From: a bacterium
GTDB taxonomy: Bacteria; Krumholzibacteriota; Krumholzibacteriia; LZORAL124-64-63
Length of the DNA stretch: 44,565 nucleotides
Direction of reading: 5' to 3'
Assembly: GCA_003353795.1 (NCBI GenBank)
Contig: PIVY01000015.1
Coordinates: 1 to 44,565, forward strand
Positions within the stretch are counted from its first letter, which is position 1. Every line of letters starts with the position of its first letter. Positions 38,348 to 44,565 of this stretch are shown one piece after another. The notes under the pieces are model-generated. The model saw only the letters and a program-made list of their open reading frames with translations. It was not told where the DNA came from and did not search any database. The position numbers and the translations under genes were made by a program.

Positions 38348-39676
38348 ATGCCGACGCCGTCCCACGCGGCCGACCATCCCTACCACCGGGGCAGCGATCT
38401 GCTTGCCCTGGGCTTCGGCACCACGGTGGCCATGTGGACCGTGGGTTACGTGTGCCGGTTCCCCGGCATCAACGCGCCGGCGTGGTTGCTGATGGCCCTG
38501 CTGGTGATCTGCCTCGGGGCGGGGGGCTGGATGGCCGGACGGTTCGCCGGTCGCGGGATCATGGGCGGTCTGCAAGCTGGCCTGCTGGCCGGCGCACTCA
38601 ACATCCTCGTGCTGGGCAGCCTGCTCAGCCGGACCGACGCGCCGAACAGCCTGGTGCCGTCGGCAGTCTGGTGGGTGCCGGGCTGGCTCCTACTCTCGGG
38701 CCTGCTCGGAGCCGTGGGCGCGGTCCTGGCCCGACCTCGCGCCACCGGGGCCGACGCTCCTCTGGCGCGTCACGGCCTGCCGACCTTCGCCACGGTGGCC
38801 GCCGCCGCCACGTTCCTGCTCCTCGTCGCCGGCGGCATCGTGACCGGCAGCCAGGCGGGCCTGGCGGTCACCGACTGGCCCAATTCCTACGGCTACAACA
38901 TGTTCCTCTATCCGCTGTCACGCATGACCGGCGGAATCTACTACGAACACGTCCACCGTCTGCTGGGGTCGCTGGTGGGCCTGACCACCCTGGTGCTGGC
39001 GGTCCACCTCTGGCGCACCGAGGAACGATCCTGGCTACGCAATCTCGGGTTCGGCGCTCTGATCCTGGTGATCGTACAGGGACTGCTGGGCGGGCTGCGA
39101 GTCACCGGCCACTTCACCCTGAGCGACGACCCGTCCATCACGCGCCCCAACCTCTGGCTGGCCGTGATCCACGGCGTCACCGGTCAGGTGTTCTTCGGGA
39201 CCATGGTGGCCATCGCCGCCTTCTCCACCCGACGCTGGCGCGAGGCCGTCGGGACGGTGGTCGGGGGCGCGGCCCTCGATCGCAATCTCGCCGTCTTGGT
39301 CCTGGGCTCGCTGGTCGTCCAGCTCAGTCTCGGCTCGCTCCTGCGCCACACCGATGGCGCGCTCCACGCCCACATCACCGTGGCCGTGCTGGTGCTCGGC
39401 TTCGGTATCGCCCTGGCCAGCCGGCTCATCCTGCGCCGGCGCGAATTCCCCGAGTTGCGGCGCCTCGGCCACGGCCTGTTGCACGGGCTCGCCCTGCAGT
39501 TCGCCCTGGGTTTCGCGGCGCTCTTTGTCCGCAATCTCACGGCCCCCGACGGGGGGCCCCATGCCGCCGACGTGATCGTGACGACGATCCATCAGGCCAC
39601 CGGCGCGTTGCTCCTGGCGACCGCCGTCCTGGCCGTGCTTTGGTCCCGCCGCCTGCTGCGGCCGGAATCTGCCTGA
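38348..39676 (+). CDS. ctaA: Haem A synthase with N-terminal membrane extension
   Basis: A 442-aa CtaA/Cox15 enzyme that oxidises haem O to haem A. The catalytic eight-helix core starts near residue 145: GGIVTGSQAGLAVTDWPNSY, then YYEHVHRLLGSLVG (E200-H201), QGLLGGLRVTG, IHGVTGQ (H275), and in the second half H340/H342 and IHQATGA (H415). About 140 extra N-terminal residues hold four additional predicted helices of unknown role. Start ATG follows AAGGA by about 8 nt. Divergent from ctaB. Confidence 0.93.
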   Translation: MPTPSHAADHPYHRGSDLLALGFGTTVAMWTVGYVCRFPGINAPAWLLMALLVICLGAGGWMAGRFAGRGIMGGLQAGLLAGALNILVLGSLLSRTDAPNSLVPSAVWWVPGWLLLSGLLGAVGAVLARPRATGADAPLARHGLPTFATVAAAATFLLLVAGGIVTGSQAGLAVTDWPNSYGYNMFLYPLSRMTGGIYYEHVHRLLGSLVGLTTLVLAVHLWRTEERSWLRNLGFGALILVIVQGLLGGLRVTGHFTLSDDPSITRPNLWLAVIHGVTGQVFFGTMVAIAAFSTRRWREAVGTVVGGAALDRNLAVLVLGSLVVQLSLGSLLRHTDGALHAHITVAVLVLGFGIALASRLILRRREFPELRRLGHGLLHGLALQFALGFAALFVRNLTAPDGGPHAADVIVTTIHQATGALLLATAVLAVLWSRRLLRPESA

Positions 39677-39703
39677 ACGAAGACCGACGAAGGAGGAAGC
39701 GAC

Positions 39704-40162
39704 ATGCGTGTGCAGGAGCTTCTCGACCGCAAGGACAGTCAGAACATCTACTCCGTCAGCCCGGAGGCCAGCGTCTTCGAGGCTGTCACCGAGATGGTCG
39801 CCAAGAACGTGGGCGCCATGCTGGTGATCAAGAACGGGGCGCTGGTAGGCATCATCACCGAGCGCGATTACCTGCGCCTGGTCACGGTCCAAGGCCGCAC
39901 CGCCCGGGATACGCCGGTTCACGAGGTCATGTCGCGAACGATCGTCTACCTCACTCCGGATACACCGATCGACGAGGCCATGAGCGTCATGACCGAGAAG
40001 CGGATCCGGCACTTGCCCGTGATGGACGACCAGACCGTGTGCGGCGTGCTCTCCATCGGCGATCTCGTCAAGGCCAAGGCCAAGGATCACGAGACCAAGA
40101 TCCGCACTCTCGAGGCCTACATCTCCGACGATTATCCCGGGCCGAAGACCCCGTCGGCCTGA
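39704..40162 (+). CDS. CBS-domain pair protein
   Basis: A 152-aa protein made of two CBS domains: VSPEASVFEAVTEMVAKNVG with GALVGIITERDYLRLV, and LTPDTPIDEAMSVMTEKRIR with HLPVMDDQTVCGVLSIGDLV. CBS pairs bind adenosine nucleotides as energy sensors. The sequence is close to stand-alone CBS proteins often found near central-metabolism genes. Start ATG follows AGGAGGAAGCGAC. 27 nt after ctaA. Confidence 0.93.
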   Translation: MRVQELLDRKDSQNIYSVSPEASVFEAVTEMVAKNVGAMLVIKNGALVGIITERDYLRLVTVQGRTARDTPVHEVMSRTIVYLTPDTPIDEAMSVMTEKRIRHLPVMDDQTVCGVLSIGDLVKAKAKDHETKIRTLEAYISDDYPGPKTPSA

Positions 40163-40171
40163 TCCGCGGCA

Positions 40172-40201
40172 GCCGGCCGGCGATCCTGGTCGCCGGTCGG
40201 C
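40172..40201 (+). terminator. Hairpin after the CBS gene
   Basis: A 12-bp stem (40172-40183 with 40190-40201) with a single G-T pair and a 6-nt loop, 10 nt past the CBS gene stop. No T run. Confidence 0.5.
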
Positions 40202-40282
40202 AATGCCCTTGCCCGCAGCGCCCCCATTGACCACCTTTTCTGCAATGGTCCCGACGTTCCGTCCTGCAGAAGAGGTCGCCGG

Positions 40283-40783
40283 ATGAAGATCACCAACCTC
40301 TCGGAAGCCGATCAGGCCTGGGTGCGCGAGCGCACCGAACTTCTCTTCGGCGGCACCTTCCTCGTCAGCCGCGAGCTGGTGCACGACCCCACTGAGCTGC
40401 CCGGCTTCATCGCGGTGCAGGACGGCGAGCGCGTCGGCCTGGCCACCTACCACATCGAGGGCGATCGCTGCGAGCTGGTGAGCCTGGATGCGCTCTGCCA
40501 GTACATGGGCATCGGTTCGGAGCTGCTGCAGGCCGTGGAAGCCGCCGCCAGGGCCGAGGGCTGCAGCCACATCTGGGTCATCACCACCAACGACAACCTG
40601 GATGCTCTGCGTTTCTTCCAGCGCCGCGGATTCATCGTGAACGACTTCCGCATCGGCGGCATGGAGAAGATCCGCATGCTCAAGCCCAACGTGCCGACCA
40701 CCGGCTGCTACGGTATCGCCATCCGCGACGAGATCGAACTGGAGAAGCAGGTGGAGGCGGGCAAGGGATGGCGGATGGTCTAG
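40283..40783 (+). CDS. GNAT family N-acetyltransferase
   Basis: A 166-aa GNAT-fold protein. The acetyl-CoA loop is CQYMGIGSELLQAVEAAARAEG in degenerate Q/RxxGxG/A form, with beta4-type CELVSLDA before it and IWVITTNDNLDALRFFQRRG after it. Substrate unknown. Start ATG with AGAGGTCGCC upstream. Stands between the CBS and BAX inhibitor-1 genes. Confidence 0.87.
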   Translation: MKITNLSEADQAWVRERTELLFGGTFLVSRELVHDPTELPGFIAVQDGERVGLATYHIEGDRCELVSLDALCQYMGIGSELLQAVEAAARAEGCSHIWVITTNDNLDALRFFQRRGFIVNDFRIGGMEKIRMLKPNVPTTGCYGIAIRDEIELEKQVEAGKGWRMV

Positions 40784-40857
40784 GCGCCGCCGGAACCGTA
40801 GTTTCCATTCCGTATTATACTGTCCGACGTATCGATTCACTCAGCGAGAGGTCCGGC

Positions 40858-41574
40858 ATGCAGTCCCACGATCCCCGCCAGCAGCCCCACGCCACCGCCG
40901 ACGCCCTGGAGACCGACCAGCTCGCCTCCATGCGCGGCGTCTTCCTGAGCCGTGTCTACGGCCACCTGGCGGCCGCCATCGTGGCGTTCACGGGTATCGA
41001 GATCGTGCTGTTCAAGACCGGTGCGGCCATGGCCATCACCGAGTTCGTCATGGGCGTGAACTGGCTTCTGATCCTGGGTGGCTTCATGGTGGTGGGCTGG
41101 CTGGGTCGCCGTATCGCCTACAGCGCTGGATCCATCAGCAGCCAGTACGGCGGTCTGTTCATCTACGTGCTTGGCCAGAGCATCATCTTCGCCCCCATGC
41201 TGGTGATCGCCAACGCCTATGCTCCGGGCGCGATCCAGAGCGCGGCCGCGGTCACGCTGATCGGCTTCACGCTGCTGACCATGATCGCCCTCTCCATGCG
41301 CCAGAACTTCTCGTTCCTGGGCAGCATCCTGCGCTGGGCCGGCGTGGTGGCGCTGATGGCCATCGTCGGTGGCGTCGTCTTCGGATTCGAGCTGGGCACC
41401 TGGTTCTCCGTTGGCATGGTGGCCCTGGCCGGCGCGGCGGTGCTCTACGATACGCAGCGGATCCTGGTGACCTTCCCCGACGACCGTTTCGTCGGCGCCG
41501 CCCTGGAACTCTTCGCCAGTATCGCCCTGATGTTCTGGTACGTGCTGAGACTGTTCATGGGCTCCCGCCGCTAG
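40858..41574 (+). CDS. BAX inhibitor-1/YccA family membrane protein
   Basis: A 238-aa seven-helix protein of the BI-1/YccA (UPF0005) family: AFTGIEIVLFKTG, IAYSAGSISSQYGGLFIYVL, LTMIALSMRQNFSFLG and the ending VLYDTQRIL with FASIALMFWYVLRLFMG. Family members are calcium-leak channels or modulators of FtsH, so a link to hflKC is possible. Start ATG is 4 nt after GAGAGGTCCGGC. A TATACT (40816-40821) upstream is a possible -10. Followed by a strong terminator. Confidence 0.93.
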   Translation: MQSHDPRQQPHATADALETDQLASMRGVFLSRVYGHLAAAIVAFTGIEIVLFKTGAAMAITEFVMGVNWLLILGGFMVVGWLGRRIAYSAGSISSQYGGLFIYVLGQSIIFAPMLVIANAYAPGAIQSAAAVTLIGFTLLTMIALSMRQNFSFLGSILRWAGVVALMAIVGGVVFGFELGTWFSVGMVALAGAAVLYDTQRILVTFPDDRFVGAALELFASIALMFWYVLRLFMGSRR

Positions 41575-41601
41575 TTCGGCTCGCTGCTCCAACGACGCAC
41601 C

Positions 41602-41637
41602 AACGCCGCCCCTGTGTTCCGGGGGCGGCGTTTTTTT
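41602..41637 (+). terminator. Strong intrinsic terminator
   Basis: An 11-bp perfect stem (41602-41612 with 41622-41632), 9-nt loop and a T7 run. Ends the BAX inhibitor-1 gene transcript. Confidence 0.92.
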
Positions 41638-41700
41638 GGCGTCATCCTGGTGAATTTACGGTATCTTGACGCTCCTGATTTCCTAGCCTGGGAGTATACC

Positions 41701-43362
41701 ATGCTCAACGAGAACCTCATCGAGAGCTTCACCAAGGCCACGCGCGAGAACTGGGACCTGGCCTGCTACAGCGACTGGCGGGGCGGCACCCTCACCTACG
41801 GCGAGGTCGCCAGCCGTATCCTCCAGCTCCACTACATCTTCCAGGAGGCCGGCGTCGAGCGCGGCGACAAGATCGCCGTGGTGGGCCGCAACAGCGCGCA
41901 CTGGGCGGTGACTTACTTCGCCACCCTCACCTACGGTGCGGTCATCGTCCCCATCCTCCCGGATTTCACGGGCGAGGAGATCCACCACATCGTCACTCAC
42001 TCCGACGCGGTGCTGCTCTTCGCATCGGATCCCATCTACGACAAGCTCGACGAAGAGCACATGCGCAAGCTCAAGGGCATCTTCCGGCTCGAGGACTTCA
42101 GCCTTCGCGACCACCGCCTCGCCGAACTCCCAGACTTCGTCGCGGCCGCGCCCACGGACCACCTCGAGCGGTTCAAGGACCGCCTGTCGCCCACCACGCT
42201 GCAGTTCGACCCGGTTCCCGGCACCGACATGGCGACCATCGTCTACACCAGCGGCACCACGGGCTTCAGCAAGGGCGTGATGCTGAATCATCACAGCCTC
42301 ATCGTGAATGCCCGCTACTACATGGATTCGCTCGACATCGTCAAGAACCGGCGGGTGGTGAGCTTCCTGCCCCTGGCCCACTGCTACGGCTGCGCCTTCG
42401 ACCTCATCGCACCGTCGGTGGGCGGCTGTCACATGACCTTCATCGACCGGCTGCCCACGCCCAAGATCCTCACCCAGGCCTTTTCCGACGTGAAGCCCGT
42501 GGTCGTGCTGTCGGTGCCGCTGATCATCGAGAAGATCTACAAGTCACGGATCAAGCCCCAGCTCGAATCGCCGGCCCTGAAGGCCATGATGAAGGTGCCG
42601 GCGCTGAACAAGGTGATCTACAAGCGTATCCGCAAGAAGATCTCCGCCGTGTTCGGCGGCGAGTTCCAGGAAGTGGTCATCGGCGGCGCGGCCTTCGCCG
42701 AGGAAGCCGACGCCTTCTTCCGCAGCATCGACTTCCCCCTGGCCAACGGCTACGGCATGACCGAGTGCGGCCCCCTGATCAGCTACTCGGTGGTGGAGCA
42801 GAATCCGCCGCTGGGCTCGGTCGGCAAGGTCATTCCCTACCTCGAGTGCAAGATCGAGATCACCGACGCGACCGCAGGCATCGGCGAGGTCCTGGTGCGC
42901 GGCGAGAACGTGATGCTGGGGTACTACAAGGATCCCGAGACCACCGCGGCGACCATCGACGAGGACGGCTGGCTGCACACCGGCGACCTCGGCCGCCTCG
43001 ACGAGAACGGCTTCCTCTTCCTCACCGGCCGCTCCAAGAACATGATCCTCACCGCCTCGGGCCAGAACGTGTACCCCGAGGAGGTCGAGGCCAGGCTCAA
43101 TAACCTGCCCTACGTCTCCGAGTCGCTGATCATGGATTGCGGCGGCAAGATCTGCGCCTTCATCCATCCCGATCTCGACCGCGCCGACGAGGACGGCATC
43201 GGCGAGAAACAACTCGAAGACATCATGGAGAAGAACCGCCAGGAACTGAACAAGGTGGTGCCCCAGTACGCGGCCATCACCCGCTTCAAGCTCCTGTTCG
43301 AGGAGTTCGAGAAGACCCCCACCAAGAAGATCAAACGCCGCCTCTACAACGTATTCCACTGA
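41701..43362 (+). CDS. AMP-forming acyl-CoA synthetase (long-chain type)
   Basis: A 553-aa ANL-superfamily ligase that activates a carboxylate to acyl-AMP and then acyl-CoA. Motifs: TIVYTSGTTGFSKGVMLNH (P-loop, about 180), NGYGMTECGP (about 350), GWLHTGDLGRLDENGFLFLT (about 422) with GRSKNMILTASGQNVYPEEV, and the catalytic lysine region PTKKIKRRLY at the C-terminus. Domain order resembles FadD/long-chain synthetases. Start ATG has GGGAG 6 nt upstream. Substrate length cannot be read from sequence. Confidence 0.93.
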   Translation: MLNENLIESFTKATRENWDLACYSDWRGGTLTYGEVASRILQLHYIFQEAGVERGDKIAVVGRNSAHWAVTYFATLTYGAVIVPILPDFTGEEIHHIVTHSDAVLLFASDPIYDKLDEEHMRKLKGIFRLEDFSLRDHRLAELPDFVAAAPTDHLERFKDRLSPTTLQFDPVPGTDMATIVYTSGTTGFSKGVMLNHHSLIVNARYYMDSLDIVKNRRVVSFLPLAHCYGCAFDLIAPSVGGCHMTFIDRLPTPKILTQAFSDVKPVVVLSVPLIIEKIYKSRIKPQLESPALKAMMKVPALNKVIYKRIRKKISAVFGGEFQEVVIGGAAFAEEADAFFRSIDFPLANGYGMTECGPLISYSVVEQNPPLGSVGKVIPYLECKIEITDATAGIGEVLVRGENVMLGYYKDPETTAATIDEDGWLHTGDLGRLDENGFLFLTGRSKNMILTASGQNVYPEEVEARLNNLPYVSESLIMDCGGKICAFIHPDLDRADEDGIGEKQLEDIMEKNRQELNKVVPQYAAITRFKLLFEEFEKTPTKKIKRRLYNVFH

Positions 43363-43384
43363 GTTCCGCGCGCAGCGCCAAAGC

Positions 43385-43422
43385 AAGAGGCCGGATCCCT
43401 TCCCCAGGGGATCCGGCCTCTT
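43385..43422 (+). terminator. Hairpin terminator after the acyl-CoA synthetase
   Basis: A 15-bp perfect stem (43385-43399 with 43408-43422) 22 nt past the stop. The tail is CTCATT, with a short T content. Good intrinsic-terminator candidate. Confidence 0.75.
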
Positions 43423-43435
43423 CTCATTCACGAGT

Positions 43436-43614
43436 CTGCCCCCGAGCACGGCCCCACCTCTCGCGGACCGAGCGCGGCACCCCCACGTGCGCCGAGATCA
43501 AGGCGCCGACCGCAGCCATAGCCGTAGCTATGGCGAGGATCGGCAACGAAGAGATCGGTGTACGTGGGGGTGCTGCGAGACGGGAGCGAGAGGTGGGGCC
43601 GTGCTCGGGGGCAG
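43436..43614. repeat. 179-bp inverted repeat with nested hairpins
   Basis: The outer arms 43436-43464 and 43586-43614 are perfect reverse complements (29 bp). After an asymmetric internal region the stem resumes at 43473-43490 with 43560-43577 (16 of 18 paired). Inside sits another hairpin: GCCATAGC (43515-43522), loop CGTA, GCTATGGC (43527-43534), flanked by GCCGA (43505-43509) with TCGGC (43540-43544). This looks like one folded RNA or a palindromic repeat element. No transposase and no clear direct repeat at the ends. Confidence 0.85.
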
Positions 43615-43618
43615 GGGT

Positions 43619-43732
43619 GGGGCCCAGGTGTCCGCAGGTCCTGGGCCCCGAGGGACACGCAGCGTCGACGCACGGCGCCAGCGCGTCCCGTTCAAGATCG
43701 TGCCCGACGCCCGTCTTTCGTCGAGCACGATC
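43619..43732. repeat. Two further hairpins downstream of the long inverted repeat
   Basis: Hairpin one: 10-bp perfect stem 43619-43628 with 43640-43649, loop 11 nt. Hairpin two: GATCGTGC (43696-43703) with GCACGATC (43725-43732), one mismatch, then CGACG (43705-43709) with CGTCG (43719-43723), loop 9 nt. Neither has a T run, so they are not classical terminators. Confidence 0.7.
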
Positions 43733-43859
43733 ATCTTCCGAACTACGCCCCTTGCGGAGCGCGTCCAGTCAGGCGGGAAACGCAAGACGCGGGCCACAAT
43801 TGATTATCCATAAACCATTGAATTAATAGCCTGTTAATGGTATTTGCAGATGGCAGCAT

Positions 43860-43887
43860 TTGACGATCGCATAGACAGAGTTATACA
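43860..43887 (+). promoter_or_regulatory. Sigma-70-type promoter of the sigma-54 activator gene
   Basis: TTGACG (43860-43865) and TATACA (43882-43887) are separated by 16 nt in an AT-rich zone, 33 nt before the start codon. A good match to a housekeeping promoter. Confidence 0.6.
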
Positions 43888-43920
43888 CTTGAATACTCAC
43901 CCCGGCCCCGAGGAGCGCCC

Positions 43921-44565
43921 ATGAATCGCGACGCCATTCCGTCCGTCCTCGCCGATGTCGTCGACAGCATGCACGACGGCCTGTTCCTGGTCTCGCCTGA
44001 CGGCAAGATCATGATGGTCAACGAGGCGCTCGTCCGCATGACCGGCTACTCCCGGGAGGAACTCGAGGGCCAGCTCTGCACCATCCTGGGCTGCGACCAG
44101 TGTGCCCAGACGCGGCTGCATTGCGGCGACCACTGGTGTCAGCTGTTCTCGGCCGGCGGCAAGATCCGCCAGCACTGTCACATGTTCACCAAGGACGGGC
44201 AGTGCCGGAAGGTGCTCAAGAGTTCGCAACTGGTTCGCGACGAGAACGGCGAGATCATCGCCTCGGTGGAAAACGTTACGGACATCAGCGATCTCATCGA
44301 GGCCGAGCAACGCATCGTCCAGCTCCAGGAAAAACTCCAGGACACCTCGGACTTCTGCGGCATGGTGGGACAGTCGCCGGCCATGAAGCGGGTGTTCGAC
44401 CTGGTGGAGAAGGCCGCCCAGAGCGACGCCACGGTGATCATCTTCGGCGAGTCGGGCGTGGGCAAGGAACTGGTGGCGCACGCCATTCACCGCCTCGGAC
44501 TACGTCGCGAAAAGCCCTTCGTGCAGATCAACTGCGCGGCGTTCAACGAGTCGCTGCTGGAGAGC
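43921..44565 (+). CDS. PAS-domain sigma-54-dependent transcriptional activator (truncated at window edge)
   Basis: The first 215 residues of an enhancer-binding protein. An N-terminal PAS domain (DGLFLVSPDGKIMMVNEALV, VRMTGYSREELEG) is followed by a cysteine-rich part with C53, C58, C61, C68, C73, C86 and C95, then a coiled-coil linker (EAEQRIVQLQEKLQDT) and the AAA+ domain with Walker A GESGVGKE (176-183) and the start of the QINCAAFNESLLES region. The cysteines suggest a metal, Fe-S or redox sensor. Start ATG follows GAGGAGCGCCC. The gene continues beyond the window. Confidence 0.92.
   Translation, partial: MNRDAIPSVLADVVDSMHDGLFLVSPDGKIMMVNEALVRMTGYSREELEGQLCTILGCDQCAQTRLHCGDHWCQLFSAGGKIRQHCHMFTKDGQCRKVLKSSQLVRDENGEIIASVENVTDISDLIEAEQRIVQLQEKLQDTSDFCGMVGQSPAMKRVFDLVEKAAQSDATVIIFGESGVGKELVAHAIHRLGLRREKPFVQINCAAFNESLLES

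Larger units (their letters stand above)
43363..43920. other. 558-bp gene-free region rich in hairpins
   Basis: Between the acyl-CoA synthetase and the sigma-54 activator no plausible gene is seen; frames here are by-products of inverted repeats. In order it holds a terminator (43385-43422), a large nested inverted repeat (43436-43614), two further hairpins (43619-43649 and 43696-43732), a weaker stem (43751-43786), then an AT-rich promoter zone (43797-43900). Confidence 0.8.

Noticed and set aside
41666..41700. Sigma-70 promoter TTGACG...TATACC before the acyl-CoA synthetase
   Set aside because: The spacing is 23 bp and the TATACC lies directly against the start codon.
43487..43826. Short frames of about 80-110 codons on both strands between the acyl-CoA synthetase and the sigma-54 activator
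   Set aside because: They translate the inverted repeats, are arginine-rich and lack ribosome sites.

Overview
This 44.6 kb window is GC-rich chromosomal DNA of a Gram-negative, aerobically respiring bacterium. Evidence for this includes a lipoprotein and Tat-signal rich set of envelope genes, an Alternative Complex III (ACIII, act genes), a caa3-type cytochrome c oxidase, PilY1-type proteins and a sigma-54 activator. The gene content resembles the FCB group (Rhodothermus-like ACIII plus A2-type caa3 oxidase) or candidate phyla near it such as Krumholzibacteriota or Eisenbacteria. That placement is inference from gene content, not a sequence search. TTG and GTG starts are common here. I see no tRNA, rRNA, CRISPR array or transposase.

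Layout. 0-12.4 kb is a housekeeping block of short transcription units on both strands: homoserine dehydrogenase, TraB/GumN protein, hflKC, Fe superoxide dismutase, TcdA, a lipoprotein amidase, TatD, a small lipoprotein, an MBL-fold protein, a CHRD protein and a lipid-anchored DUF255 thioredoxin-like protein. A-type Fe-S carrier iscA/erpA (12.55 kb) diverges from the DUF255 gene, with a palindrome between them.

13.1-32.6 kb is a co-directional respiratory cluster: actA-actB-actC-actD-actE-actF, a 95-aa membrane protein, a Sco1-type copper chaperone, coxB (with cytochrome c domain), coxA, coxC and coxD. Two tandem 903-aa PilY1-like genes and a small exported protein are inserted between sco and coxB. 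ACIII should oxidise menaquinol and pass electrons to the caa3 oxidase. Sco should metallate CuA, and ctaB/ctaA at 37-39.7 kb make haem A for CoxA.

32.6-38.2 kb is a leftward block: a small XRE regulator with a four-TM membrane protein, then (transcribed first) ctaB, a DUF3179 protein, a GT4 glycosyltransferase and a GT-C membrane glycosyltransferase, mostly joined by 4-nt overlaps. ctaA diverges from ctaB. 38.3-43.4 kb holds ctaA, a CBS-pair protein, a GNAT acetyltransferase, a BAX inhibitor-1 family protein and an AMP-forming acyl-CoA synthetase. The window ends inside a PAS-sigma54 activator gene with a cysteine-rich sensor.

The most unusual non-coding structures are two long inverted repeats. 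One (32575-32687) contains the stop codons of both convergent genes coxD and the XRE gene. The other (43436-43614) lies inside a 558-bp gene-free region packed with nested hairpins. The most unusual coding feature is the tandem PilY1 pair embedded in the terminal-oxidase cluster.
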